DNA from: Aliiglaciecola lipolytica
GTDB taxonomy: Bacteria; Pseudomonadota; Gammaproteobacteria; Enterobacterales; Alteromonadaceae
Direction: 5' to 3'
Assembly: GCF_018860635.1 (NCBI RefSeq)
Contig: NZ_JAHKPT010000021.1
Coordinates: 26,515 to 90,514 of the forward strand
Length of the DNA: 64,000 nt
Part shown: piece after piece, positions 55,370 through 64,000 of the stretch
Layout: each line of letters begins with the position of its first letter
How positions within the stretch are numbered: the first letter of the stretch is position 1
The notes under the pieces: model-generated
What the model was told of the DNA's origin: nothing
The model's input: only the letters and a program-made list of their open reading frames with translations
Database searches by the model: none
Made by a program: the position numbers and the translations under genes

Positions 55370-56608
55370 TTGAGTAAAGAAAAGGTCTTACCAACAGATA
55401 TCGCTCCCTCAGCAAGATTCTGTGTGTTAGAAAATGCACAGGTTATTCCCATGAGTCCAGGCAGTAGTCCAGGAAAGGTGAATGGCGGTATTTTGCATCC
55501 CAATAAACCGGATTTTGCAGGACAATTTAGAGGAAAGACCGTCTTTCAGAATAGCCAAGAACTTGATCTAGCCACAAACGACGTTTTTCTTGCAAAATGT
55601 GACGTGAAAAGCCGCAAAAATAACGGGAAATATCTGTATTTGGGACCTGTGTTCAACAATTTTGGGCATTTTTTGGCGGAGTGCACTCATCGGGCTTGGG
55701 GATATGAGTATGTTACACAGGGACTTGGAGAGCCTATTAAGCAAGTTATTGTTCTTCCACAGACGCCGGCTAAGTTTCCTTGGTTGCGGCAATTCAAATT
55801 TAAATTACCGTCAATCTTTTTACAAACTCTTGATTATTTGGGGATTCCTGAGAGAAAAATAAAGTATCTGTTTAGTCCATCGACATATGAAAAAATAGTC
55901 GTGCCTGAGCAAGCGAGTTTTTTCCGTTCTCAAAAGTCAGTGGGAAGCGCATATTTACAGTTTCTTAATCGCTGTGAACGTCGTAATAATATACTTGGGA
56001 CAAGGACACAATTTGAAAAAGTCTATGTAAGTCGGATTCATTTTAAATTTCGTGGAGCCTATGCAGCTGAGAGTTACATAGAAAATTATTTTGCAAGCCA
56101 AGGTTACCAGATATTCTATCCCCAAGATCATTCACTGCTTGAGCAGCTTGAAATATACAAAAGTGCAAAGGAGATTATATTTGCTGAAGGCGGAGGGTTG
56201 CATATATTAGAGTTGTTAAGCGAGCTTAAAGCAAAGATTTATGTGCTCGGACGCCGTCCAATGTGTGATGCTGTGTTTACTTCCATTCTGCGTCCGCGGG
56301 TAAAGTCTTTTAAATTTTTCACTCAGGTTACAACGTTACCATCATTATTTATTCCTAAAAAAAGCAATCGAGCGGCCCATGGTTCCGCCATTAGCATGTT
56401 AGACCCTCAGTCTTTAGTTGAGTTTCTAACTGCGCAAATAGGGCTTGATACGTCATCATTTTGTCTAAATGATTTTATTCAGATAGCTAAACAAGATATA
56501 GAATTGTATCGGACTCATTACCAAAGCCTGCAAACGGAAAATCAACAAGTAAAGCTAAACGCGATGGCATCTTTTGATAAGCAGCTCAAAAAACTACTTG
56601 TTGAATAG
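55370..56608 (+). CDS. GT61 (DUF563)-like glycosyltransferase
   Basis: This 412-residue protein matches the DUF563/GT61 pattern: YLGPVFNNFGHFLAECTHRAWGYE in the first third, VYVSRIHFKFRGAYAAESYIENYFASQGYQIFYPQDHSL and EIIFAEGGGLHILELLSE in the second. Family members add pentoses or GlcNAc in known cases, but the donor is unknown here. The start is a TTG with AAGAAAG upstream; a later in-frame ATG would lose about 25 residues. It follows the GT2 gene by 15 bases. Confidence 0.75.
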   Translation: MSKEKVLPTDIAPSARFCVLENAQVIPMSPGSSPGKVNGGILHPNKPDFAGQFRGKTVFQNSQELDLATNDVFLAKCDVKSRKNNGKYLYLGPVFNNFGHFLAECTHRAWGYEYVTQGLGEPIKQVIVLPQTPAKFPWLRQFKFKLPSIFLQTLDYLGIPERKIKYLFSPSTYEKIVVPEQASFFRSQKSVGSAYLQFLNRCERRNNILGTRTQFEKVYVSRIHFKFRGAYAAESYIENYFASQGYQIFYPQDHSLLEQLEIYKSAKEIIFAEGGGLHILELLSELKAKIYVLGRRPMCDAVFTSILRPRVKSFKFFTQVTTLPSLFIPKKSNRAAHGSAISMLDPQSLVEFLTAQIGLDTSSFCLNDFIQIAKQDIELYRTHYQSLQTENQQVKLNAMASFDKQLKKLLVE

Positions 56609-56745
56609 TATTTCATTAGCTCAGAATTGTTCAATTGAGCTGCTGTCGTTAGAAACTCTGATGTAATGCTCGTTATTTTTGATATACTGCGCGGTCAACG
56701 ATATATCCCGTAGTTAATATCACCCGAAATAGGCTGTAATCTCAT

Positions 56746-57642
56746 TTGAAAAATCAATTTACCCCAATAACTCGAATTAATTTGGTCGAGCCGATTGATT
56801 CTGTCGTCGGCATGGGTGTTTACATTGATGATCACTTAAATTGGGTAAAGCAATCGATTGAGAGTGTTCTTTGTCAAAGTTACCAAGGGTTTCTGCTGGT
56901 AATCGTGTTAGACGGTGAAGTTAAAAAAGATGTTTTTAGTTATCTCAAACAACTAAGCACTACGCGGAATAATATCCTGTTAATTGATTCTTCGGTGAAT
57001 GTTGGTTTAAGTAGTTGTATGAACTACGTCATCGATTGGACATTAAATAATATGCCATCTGCAGAGTTCTTTTTCAGAATGGATGCTGATGACATTTCCC
57101 TTTCGGATCGTTTTGAAAAACAAATCAAATTTCTGAAGACGCATCAAAAAACGCAAGTATTGGGCACTTCTTTGGTTGAAATAAACGAGAATGGGAAAAA
57201 AGTGGGTAAGCGAAAGCTGCCTAAAAAACACGGTGATATTTTTCGAATTTTACCGAAACGTTGTGCAATCAATCATCCGACTGTCGTCGTTAGAATGGAA
57301 GTTTTCCAACAAGGTTATCGTTACCGTGAAGACTTGCAAAACACCCAAGATTATTTTTTGTGGGCTGAGCTTTGTGCTGCGGGCTACAAATTTGCTAACC
57401 TTCCGGAGCCACTGCTTGAGTTTAGACGAGTCAATGACTTCTATAAACGTCGCGGCTTGAGCAAATCAATCAATGAATTTAAAGCACGTTTTTACGCTAT
57501 GAAAGTGTTAAAGCGTTATAGTATTGGCAATATTGTTTACGCTTTTGCGGTACTCTTTTTACGTCTAATGCCTTCCAAAATTGTTAAATTAGCGTATAAG
57601 ATAGACCGCTACCTTTTGAATAAGCGGGTTAGACACGAGTGA
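56746..57642 (+). CDS. GT2 family glycosyltransferase
   Basis: This 298-residue GT-A protein has VVGMGVYIDDHLNWVKQSIESVLCQSYQGFLLVIVLDGE, FRMDADDISLSDRFEKQI (DxD motif) and LPKRCAINHPTVVVRMEVF, like WaaE-type or capsule GT2 enzymes. The start is TTG at 56746, because the first in-frame ATG would cut the conserved first strand. The C-terminus is basic and may bind the membrane. Its stop overlaps the next start by 4 bases. Confidence 0.82.
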   Translation: MKNQFTPITRINLVEPIDSVVGMGVYIDDHLNWVKQSIESVLCQSYQGFLLVIVLDGEVKKDVFSYLKQLSTTRNNILLIDSSVNVGLSSCMNYVIDWTLNNMPSAEFFFRMDADDISLSDRFEKQIKFLKTHQKTQVLGTSLVEINENGKKVGKRKLPKKHGDIFRILPKRCAINHPTVVVRMEVFQQGYRYREDLQNTQDYFLWAELCAAGYKFANLPEPLLEFRRVNDFYKRRGLSKSINEFKARFYAMKVLKRYSIGNIVYAFAVLFLRLMPSKIVKLAYKIDRYLLNKRVRHE

Positions 57643-58505
57643 TAGGCGCTACCGTCATTTTATACAAACCAGATATGGGTATTACCCAGGATCTACTTGA
57701 GACAGTTTTGCAACAAGTGGATGTGGTTTCGATTGTGGATAATTCTCCTGTTGCCACTGAACTGCTGTTTGATAAATCCAATATGCATTACCATCATTTC
57801 CCCAATAATATAGGTATTGCTGCAGCTCACAATGTGGGCTTGCGCGACTTACGCTCTTCGGGGTGTGAATTCGGGATGTTGTTAGACCAAGATAGCACCA
57901 TAGACGACGACTTTGCATTTAGGTTGTCATCGCTGCTGGTGGCATCTAAGGTCGAAAATCGTCCAGTGGTGGCCATTGGGCCGCGCATTATCTGCTCATT
58001 TTCTGAAAAGACCGTTAAACCCAGAGTGCAACGTGAAGTCTTAGTGTACGATGAGATCGTGTGCGTAACCCAAATTATTTCCTCAGGAATGATGATCGAC
58101 TTATCTAAACTCGATGCCATTGGTTACAAAGATGAGACGTTGTTTATTGATGGTGTTGATCACGAATGGTGCTGGCGCGCGAAGCAACAAAATTTAATGG
58201 TAGCCATTGCAGATAAGGTTGAGATGATTCACCGCTTAGGTGATTCTCGTAGCAAATTTGCAGGCATTACTTACAAAGTGGGTAGTCCTATTCGACTTTA
58301 CTATCAGTTTCGCAATGTGCTGCTTTTAACGAGACGTGGGTATGTGCCTCGATATTGGAAAATGCGCAATATTTGTGTGTTACCCATTCGATTTTTTGCC
58401 AACAGTTTATTACAAGACCGTAAATTAGAACGCATTAAGTTTATGTTGTGTGGTTTGTGGGACGGTTTATGCAAAAAGAACGGGGCTTTTTCAGACAACT
58501 GGTAA
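57639..58505 (+). CDS. GT2 family, probable rhamnosyltransferase-like
   Basis: This 288-residue protein resembles the rhamnosyltransferase subgroup of GT2: GATVILYKPDMGITQDLLETVLQQVDVVSIVDNSP, NIGIAAAHNVGLRDL, MLLDQDSTIDDDF and FIDGVDHEWCWRAKQQNLMVAI. The rmlABCD set upstream supplies a matching donor, dTDP-rhamnose, but the link is inference. The start is GTG, overlapping the previous gene by 4 bases. It is the last glycosyltransferase before ugd. Confidence 0.8.
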   Translation: MIGATVILYKPDMGITQDLLETVLQQVDVVSIVDNSPVATELLFDKSNMHYHHFPNNIGIAAAHNVGLRDLRSSGCEFGMLLDQDSTIDDDFAFRLSSLLVASKVENRPVVAIGPRIICSFSEKTVKPRVQREVLVYDEIVCVTQIISSGMMIDLSKLDAIGYKDETLFIDGVDHEWCWRAKQQNLMVAIADKVEMIHRLGDSRSKFAGITYKVGSPIRLYYQFRNVLLLTRRGYVPRYWKMRNICVLPIRFFANSLLQDRKLERIKFMLCGLWDGLCKKNGAFSDNW

Positions 58506-58582
58506 ACCAGGTGTTATCTATTTACTCTCTAGTCTTGTTTTCAACCTGTATTTTTCATTTCTGAAGTTATACACTATCCACC

Positions 58583-58604
58583 ATTTGTGATATCACTCAC
58601 AAAA
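58583..58604. promoter_or_regulatory. CRP-like binding site upstream of ugd
   Basis: TGTGA-TATCAC-TCACA has a perfect CRP core in both half-sites (58586-58601) with A/T flanks. It is centred about 82 bases before the ugd ATG, in the 170-base gap after the last glycosyltransferase gene. This suggests cAMP-CRP control of ugd-galU apart from the upstream operon. Confidence 0.55.
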
Positions 58605-58675
58605 TACTCATTTGAATTATTTGCATGAAAATTGCTCACAAAAATACAGCTAAATAATTAAAGGAACTAAAGATA

Positions 58676-60016
58676 ATGAAAGTAACCGTTTTTGGTATTG
58701 GTTATGTGGGGTTAGTGCAAGCAGCTGTATTGGCAGAAGTCGGTCACCAAGTTGTTTGTGTTGATGTGGACCAAAACAAAGTGGACAACTTGGAAAAAGG
58801 AATAATTCCTATTTTTGAACCAGGTTTGACACCTTTAGTTAAGTCTAACTTTGAGGCTGGGCGAGTTAAATTTACCACTGATGCCAAAGCAGGGGTAGAG
58901 CATGGTGATGTGATTTTCATTGCCGTAGGTACGCCTCCTGATGAAGATGGCTCTGCAGATTTAAAATATGTGCTTGCGGTAGCGAAAACGATTTCCGAAG
59001 CTATGAATCAACATAAAATTGTGATTAACAAATCAACGGTTCCTGTTGGTACTGCGGATAAAGTGAAAGCTAAAATTGCTGAAGTCCAAGAGGCTCTTGG
59101 CAAATCAATTCCCTTCGATGTAGTTTCAAACCCAGAATTTTTAAAAGAGGGCGCTGCAGTCAATGATTGTATGCGACCGGACCGTATCATTATCGGTACT
59201 GACAGTGATGGTGCAGAAAAAAAGCTAAGAGAGCTTTATGCACCATTTAATCGCAACCATGACAAGATTATTGTGATGGATATTCGTAGTGCTGAATTGA
59301 CCAAATATGCTGCTAACTGCATGTTGGCTACTAAAATCAGCTTTATGAATGAAATGGCTAATTTAGCCGAGGTGTTTGGTGCTGACATTGAAAATGTGCG
59401 ACTGGGCATAGGTTCTGATCCACGAATTGGCTATCAGTTTATTTATCCTGGTTGTGGTTATGGAGGTTCGTGTTTCCCCAAAGATGTGCAAGCGCTCGCT
59501 CGTAGTGCAAGTGAAGCTGGTTATACTGCAAAGATTCTTGAGTCGGTTGAAGCCGTTAATTACAAACAAAAAGAAAAGTTATTCGAATATATCTGTCGTC
59601 ATTTCAACAATGATTTGAAAGGCAAAACTGTCGCCATTTGGGGGTTGTCGTTCAAACCCAATACAGATGATATGCGCGAAGCGTCTAGTCGTGTTTTGAT
59701 GGAAAATCTATGGGAAGCTGGCGCAAAGGTACAAGCCTACGACCCTGAAGCGATGGAAGAGACACAGCGTATTTACGGCGTACGTGATGATTTGAGTTTA
59801 ACAGGTACCAAAGAAGCCGCACTTAAAGGTGCTGATTTCTTGGTTATTTGTACAGAGTGGCAGGCGTTTAGAGCACCTGATTTTGAGTTAATAAAACAGT
59901 CGTTATCTGAGCCATTATTATTTGATGGACGAAATTTATTTGAACCTTCGTTAATGCAGGAATACGGATTGCATTACTACGCCATAGGTCGTGGATTATC
60001 AATAAAGGAACGTTAA
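58676..60016 (+). CDS. ugd: UDP-glucose 6-dehydrogenase
   Basis: Oxidises UDP-glucose to UDP-glucuronate using two NAD+. The N-terminal dinucleotide motif is [10 protein letters not shown], the catalytic cysteine lies in YGGSCFPKD, and [13 protein letters not shown] and [15 protein letters not shown] are family segments. The 446 residues are standard. GalU follows by 1 base, giving a UDP-Glc/UDP-GlcA supply pair for the capsule. AAGGA precedes the ATG. Confidence 0.97.
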   Translation: MKVTVFGIGYVGLVQAAVLAEVGHQVVCVDVDQNKVDNLEKGIIPIFEPGLTPLVKSNFEAGRVKFTTDAKAGVEHGDVIFIAVGTPPDEDGSADLKYVLAVAKTISEAMNQHKIVINKSTVPVGTADKVKAKIAEVQEALGKSIPFDVVSNPEFLKEGAAVNDCMRPDRIIIGTDSDGAEKKLRELYAPFNRNHDKIIVMDIRSAELTKYAANCMLATKISFMNEMANLAEVFGADIENVRLGIGSDPRIGYQFIYPGCGYGGSCFPKDVQALARSASEAGYTAKILESVEAVNYKQKEKLFEYICRHFNNDLKGKTVAIWGLSFKPNTDDMREASSRVLMENLWEAGAKVQAYDPEAMEETQRIYGVRDDLSLTGTKEAALKGADFLVICTEWQAFRAPDFELIKQSLSEPLLFDGRNLFEPSLMQEYGLHYYAIGRGLSIKER

Positions 60017-60017
60017 T

Positions 60018-60911
60018 ATGAGTCAGGTTAAAAAAGCAGTCATTCCAGTTGCAGGACTGGGGACGAGGATGTTACCAGCAACAAAAGCTATTCCAAAGGA
60101 AATGTTGCCAGTAGTCGATAAACCACTGATTCAGTACGTGGTTGGGGAATGTGTTGCCGCAGGTTTGAAAGAAATTATATTAGTAACTCATGCGAGTAAA
60201 AACAGTATCGAAAACCATTTCGATACCAGTTTCGAATTGGAAGCCACATTAGAAAAACGTGTTAAACGCCAATTGCTCGAAGCGGTGCAAGCTATCTGCC
60301 CTAAAGATGTAACCATTATGCATGTGCGTCAAGGTGTAGCGAAAGGCTTGGGCCACGCTATTCTATGTGCCCGTCCAATGATAGGCGACAACCCCTTTGC
60401 TGTTGTCTTACCTGATGTCATCATTGATGATGCCGCATGTAATCCCAAGAAAGATAACTTGGCTGATATGGTGGCTACTTTTAATACCAGTCAGGTAAGT
60501 CAAATCATGGTGGAAGCGGTGCCTGATGATCAGGTTCATAAATACGGTGTGGTTGATTTAGCTGGAAAAGAGCTAGGTGAAGGTGAGTCAGCTAAAATCC
60601 ATAAGATGGTAGAAAAGCCACCTTTGGAAGAAGCACCCTCTAATTTAGCCGTTGTAGGTCGTTATGTTCTATCTGAAAGTATTTGGGATGAGCTTGAAAA
60701 AACTCAACCAGGCGCTGGTGATGAAATTCAACTCACTGATGCCATTGATACCATGATGGAAAAAGAACAGGTTGATGCATATTACATGACCGGTAAAAGC
60801 CATGATTGTGGAAGTAAGTTAGGTTATATGAAAGCCAATATCGAATACGGCCTACGCCACGAAGAAATTAAAGATGAGTTTCTTGAGTTTTTGAAAGCAA
60901 CAATCAAATAA
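60018..60911 (+). CDS. galU: UTP-glucose-1-phosphate uridylyltransferase
   Basis: Makes UDP-glucose from UTP and glucose-1-phosphate. [22 protein letters not shown] is the nucleotide-binding loop, and [12 protein letters not shown] and [22 protein letters not shown] match GalU. The 297 residues are standard. It is the last gene of the locus, followed by a strong bidirectional terminator. Confidence 0.97.
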   Translation: MSQVKKAVIPVAGLGTRMLPATKAIPKEMLPVVDKPLIQYVVGECVAAGLKEIILVTHASKNSIENHFDTSFELEATLEKRVKRQLLEAVQAICPKDVTIMHVRQGVAKGLGHAILCARPMIGDNPFAVVLPDVIIDDAACNPKKDNLADMVATFNTSQVSQIMVEAVPDDQVHKYGVVDLAGKELGEGESAKIHKMVEKPPLEEAPSNLAVVGRYVLSESIWDELEKTQPGAGDEIQLTDAIDTMMEKEQVDAYYMTGKSHDCGSKLGYMKANIEYGLRHEEIKDEFLEFLKATIK

Positions 60912-60925
60912 GCTAATAAGAATAT

Positions 60926-60957
60926 GAAAATGGCGCCAATTTGGCGCCATTTTTTTT
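60926..60957. terminator. Bidirectional terminator galU / comEA-like
   Basis: An AAAATGGCGCC stem with its complement around AATT has a run of eight or more T on the plus strand and TTTTC on the minus strand. The comEA-like stop codon lies at its right edge. Confidence 0.9.
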
Positions 60958-61279
60958 ATTTCACCGAAATAGATGTTTTCAATTTCTCTAACATTCGATT
61001 CCCAATGCCTTTAACGTTGGTGATATCTTCCACACGCTTGAAGCTGCCATTGGCTTTTCTATAAGCGACTATGTCTTGCGCTTTTTTTGAACCAATACCA
61101 GGTAAGGCTTCTAAATCGTCGGCTGTTGCTGTATTTAAATTGATAGGTGTTGACTGAGTTTGTAACTGAGTCTTCGCAGTTTCAACTTTTTGATTTAAAC
61201 TTTTCGCTTGAATGGTTAGTGGGCTGCTTGCTAAAAAGACTGCACAAGCAACTACTAAAGTAGGTAAGAACTTTTTCAT
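60956..61279 (-). CDS. ComEA-like helix-hairpin-helix DNA-binding protein
   Basis: This 107-residue protein has a Sec signal peptide (about 1-25, cleavage near IQA-KS), so it is periplasmic. INLNTATADDLEALPGIGSKKAQDIVAYRKANGSF and VEDITNVKGIGNRMLEKLK form paired helix-hairpin-helix motifs typical of ComEA, which binds incoming DNA during natural transformation. It is small, as in other gammaproteobacteria where ComEA consists of the HhH domain only. A GGAGA ribosome binding site precedes the ATG. The gene is monocistronic. Confidence 0.88.
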   Translation of the reverse strand: MKKFLPTLVVACAVFLASSPLTIQAKSLNQKVETAKTQLQTQSTPINLNTATADDLEALPGIGSKKAQDIVAYRKANGSFKRVEDITNVKGIGNRMLEKLKTSISVK

Positions 61280-61390
61280 ATAGATTCTCCGTGTTCATTT
61301 TTAATCCGTTAGTGCTTAATTTGCACGATTTAAAATTAGTCCGGCTTTGAATACATGTAAAGTCTAGTTTTTATATGAATGAGGATAGGC

Positions 61391-61418
61391 GAAAAAAAGC
61401 TGGAAAAGTTCCAGCTTT
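61391..61418 (-). terminator. Rho-independent terminator of isocitrate dehydrogenase
   Basis: An AAAGCTGGAA / TTCCAGCTTT stem with an AAG loop is followed on the minus strand by a run of seven T. It lies about 20 bases beyond the gene's stop codon. Confidence 0.87.
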
Positions 61419-61440
61419 CAAATTCACCATAAATAAGTGT

Positions 61441-62448
61441 TTAAAGTCTATCTAATACCGCTTGAGTAAAGTCTGTGGTGCCGTGCTCGCCACCAAGATC
61501 TCGTGTTGTGCGATCACCAGATTCAATAACATCTTTTAATGCATTACGGATTTTTTCAGCTTTATCACCCATCTGTAAATATTCAAGCATTTGTACTGAG
61601 GCAAGAATAACAGAGGTTGGATTCGCTAGGTTTTTACCTGCAATATCTGGTGCTGAGCCATGTACCGCTTCAAAAATGGCACAGTCTGAACCTATGTTTG
61701 CACCTGGTGCCATACCTAAACCGCCCACGAGGCCTGCACACAGGTCGGATAGAATATCACCAAACAAGTTGGTGGTTACCATGACATCAAATTGATGTGG
61801 GTTCATAACCAATTGCATACATGCATTGTCAACGATCATCTCTGTTGACTCGATATCGGGATATTTATCGGCTATTTCTCTGGCTACTTTTAAAAACAAA
61901 CCTGATGTTGATTTTAAAATATTCGCTTTGTGTACTGCAGTAACTTTTTTACGTCCTTCGCGGCGAGCTAACTCGTAAGCGAATGTGATAATACGTTCTG
62001 CGCCTTTGCGCGTAATGATACTCTTTGCTTCGGCTTCTGTGCCGTCGTCTGAAACCACTTGCCCTAAGCCTGAGTACATTCCTTCAGTATTTTCTCTGAC
62101 GGTAATGATATCAATGTCTTCGTAACGTGCTTTGGTACCTTTAAAAGACAAAACTGGACGAACGTTTGCGTACATCTGGAACTTTTTACGCAAGCTAACG
62201 TTAATAGAAGTAAAGCCTTCTCCCACTGGCGTTGTCAGTGGACCTTTTAACGCAACTTTGTTCTTTTCAATAAGATCTAAAGTCTCTTGCGGTAACAGTT
62301 CGCCGTGATTCTCCAGCGCCATTAAACCTGCATCGGCAAAATCATACGCAAAGTCGCAGCCAACTTTTTCTAATATCTGTAGGGCAGAATCGACGATATC
62401 AGGTCCGATACCATCGCCTTTGATAACGGTAATACGTTGTTGTGTCAT
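61441..62448 (-). CDS. Isocitrate dehydrogenase, predicted NAD-dependent
   Basis: TCA-cycle enzyme of the beta-decarboxylating dehydrogenase family. GDGIGPDIV opens the fold, TSINVSLRKKF is the isocitrate-binding Ser-x-Asn segment with its arginine, and ITVRENTEGMYSG follows. HGSAPDIAGKNLANPTS carries Asp-Ile where NADP-specific E. coli Icd has Lys-Tyr, which points to NAD+ as cofactor. At 335 residues it is the short, IDH3-like type. AGGAATTC precedes the ATG. Homoisocitrate or isopropylmalate dehydrogenase is less likely given the Ser/Asn substrate motif. Confidence 0.88.
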   Translation of the reverse strand: MTQQRITVIKGDGIGPDIVDSALQILEKVGCDFAYDFADAGLMALENHGELLPQETLDLIEKNKVALKGPLTTPVGEGFTSINVSLRKKFQMYANVRPVLSFKGTKARYEDIDIITVRENTEGMYSGLGQVVSDDGTEAEAKSIITRKGAERIITFAYELARREGRKKVTAVHKANILKSTSGLFLKVAREIADKYPDIESTEMIVDNACMQLVMNPHQFDVMVTTNLFGDILSDLCAGLVGGLGMAPGANIGSDCAIFEAVHGSAPDIAGKNLANPTSVILASVQMLEYLQMGDKAEKIRNALKDVIESGDRTTRDLGGEHGTTDFTQAVLDRL

Positions 62449-62592
62449 GATGAATTCCTATTTTACACTTTGAGGGCTGGGTATTTAACCGGCGTCTAGA
62501 CTGAAATTTAGGGGCGGATTTATACCATTTTTTCAGTTGATTTTCCACGTATTACCGCCATTTCACCGTTATTCCAGCAGATTTTTTGAATT

Positions 62593-64000
62593 TTAAGGTA
62601 AAGCGCAGTAACTGTGACTTTGTGGTAGTGAGTTAGCTAACAATTCACTAACTTTTTGTTCATTTAATTTTAAAAACCTTAAGCTGTTAGTATAAAAACG
62701 TTGCGATACATCATTTAATTGGTGTTCGGAAAAATACAGTCGTCTGGCTAATAGAACACTTAAACCTAGTGTTACTGTCAATGTGTTAAGAATCGGATTT
62801 TTCGACAGTTCATCGGAATCCTGACTATTTGCCATTATTGCATCACTGTAAGAAGTGGGTTGTTGCCAAGCTTGGCATAACTTTAGGCTGTGATTGCGTA
62901 ACGTTTCGGGATTACGAAAATCGAATAAATAGCTAATGTCTTGTTGGCGCTCTTGGCGCCGAGTCCATTGAGTACGGGTTTTTAGTGCTGGTTGGGTGAA
63001 TAAGCCACTGCAGGCAAAACACAACAATGTTGATGCTTCCTCTGGAGATACATGTTTATTTTGTGCGCTGAGGTTGGCTGCAATTTGACTGGCTAATCGA
63101 ATAAATTGCGTAAAGTTTTGTTGCAAGGGGAAATGACTTTGATTCAATCTCAATAACAAAGCTTGTTGAATAAGCATTGAATTTGCTTTCACGTAACCGT
63201 GCATCATTAAACCATGCTTTACCTGTTGCACTGGTAGCTTATTTCTATTCGAAATTGTCGCTGTTTGTTTTAGGTAATCAGCAAAGGCGGGCTCGGAACT
63301 AATTTGCAATGCTAATTTGTCGATATCCACTGAACCGCTATTAAGGTGCTTTTGAACTTCCAGCAGTAATGTAGGCGGTTTGTCTAATGGAAAGTTATCT
63401 TCTATTGGGTTGATACAATCGCTTTTTTCAATTTGCCAATTGATATCCCACCATCGCTGAATTTGACTAAAGCCAGTTACTGTTTGTGTCGCTGATACCC
63501 GTTGAATATTGTCGTTAAATACGCGCTTCAATTGGGCTTTCTCATCTCCTTTTGAATTAATCACAATTACCAGTACTTTATCTTCAGATACACTCAACAC
63601 AACCGCAGGCTGCTGTTGATCAAGCTTTACTAGCGTGCCGGGACAAATCAGCGTTGGATATTGGAGCAATCCATTTAAGCTATTTAAGTAACTCTCTGGA
63701 CAGGTTTGAGTCAGTTTTCGGATTGCACTGGAGAAATGGACCGGCTTTTTTACCTCACTGGGAGTAACTTGCGTCGCAAGTTGATGGGCCAACAAAATAA
63801 CCTGTTGGTTTTTAGTCAGATCTTTTGGCCAACTCCGGTTATTTTCAAATTTAGAAAAAAGGTATTTGTAGACTTGATACCCATCCATCCAAGTTTGTAG
63901 ATTGGCTCTGTTAAGAATTTGCAATAGTCGAACGCTTTTCCGGTGGTGGGAAGGGCGTTGGTTTTGTTGATAAAACCCTTGTAGATCTTCCTGACGTTCA
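62593..64000 (-). CDS. HDOD-like domain protein, 5' end beyond window
   Basis: The frame is open to the right window edge, so this gene is partial; a TTG at 63924 is only an internal codon, because the same frame continues upstream as HHRKSVRLLQILN. At least 469 codons are visible. The middle third, VDIDKLALQISSEPAFADYLKQTATISNR followed by a long all-helical region, resembles an HDOD domain. Around residues 120-170 of the visible part, a beta-rich segment (GTLVKLDQQQPAVVLSV) resembles a PilZ- or SH3-like barrel. A regulatory role is inferred from the family only. Confidence 0.6.
   Translation of the reverse strand, partial: ERQEDLQGFYQQNQRPSHHRKSVRLLQILNRANLQTWMDGYQVYKYLFSKFENNRSWPKDLTKNQQVILLAHQLATQVTPSEVKKPVHFSSAIRKLTQTCPESYLNSLNGLLQYPTLICPGTLVKLDQQQPAVVLSVSEDKVLVIVINSKGDEKAQLKRVFNDNIQRVSATQTVTGFSQIQRWWDINWQIEKSDCINPIEDNFPLDKPPTLLLEVQKHLNSGSVDIDKLALQISSEPAFADYLKQTATISNRNKLPVQQVKHGLMMHGYVKANSMLIQQALLLRLNQSHFPLQQNFTQFIRLASQIAANLSAQNKHVSPEEASTLLCFACSGLFTQPALKTRTQWTRRQERQQDISYLFDFRNPETLRNHSLKLCQAWQQPTSYSDAIMANSQDSDELSKNPILNTLTVTLGLSVLLARRLYFSEHQLNDVSQRFYTNSLRFLKLNEQKVSELLANSLPQSHSYCALP

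Noticed and set aside
34340-60016. Hidden KpsC or KpsS homologue among the large glycosyltransferases
   Set aside because: The large proteins show GT2, GT4, GT-D and GT61 signatures. None has the KpsC/KpsS pattern on reading.

Overview
The window looks like chromosomal DNA of a marine gammaproteobacterium of the Alteromonadales (Alteromonas/Glaciecola/Paraglaciecola-like). This is inferred from the gene families and moderate-to-low GC, not from any marker gene. There is no rRNA, tRNA, CRISPR array, prophage or complete insertion sequence.

Region 1 (about 1-15 kb) is a housekeeping stretch. It holds asparagine synthetase, a peroxiredoxin-glutaredoxin fusion, a secreted alpha/beta hydrolase, a GST-like protein, YceH, a pullulanase-type lipoprotein, a cold-shock protein, galE, a small membrane protein and a POT peptide transporter. 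Four dense arrays of two palindromic elements, each headed by GTAG, sit at the 3' ends of these genes. They look like REP/BIME elements. They stop at about 11.7 kb and do not recur in the remaining 52 kb.

Region 2 (about 15.2-60.9 kb) is a large surface-polysaccharide locus. It opens with a WecA-like initiating transferase, a small lipoprotein and a KpsD-KpsM-KpsT-KpsE-type ABC capsule export set. Four dTDP-rhamnose genes follow, then an AT-rich variable region of glycosyltransferases and decorating enzymes. These include a Kdo-supply trio (kdsA, kdsB, kpsF/kdsD), four PAPS-type sulfotransferase domains (one fused to a GT-D glycosyltransferase), two SGNH-type enzymes, two discoidin-plus-LicD proteins next to a TagD-like cytidylyltransferase, and a polysaccharide pyruvyl transferase. 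A second pyruvyl transferase is a pseudogene. The locus ends with ugd and galU, preceded by a perfect-core CRP-like site. A scar with an IS66 remnant at 33.0-33.7 kb apparently clipped the last residues of kpsF. The most novel reading is a cytoplasmic decoration module that adds sulfate, a CDP-activated alcohol phosphate and a pyruvyl group to a rhamnose/uronate-containing capsule before ABC export. That reading is inference.

Region 3 (60.9-64 kb) returns to conserved genes on the minus strand: a ComEA-like helix-hairpin-helix protein, an NAD-type isocitrate dehydrogenase, and an HDOD-like protein cut by the window end.
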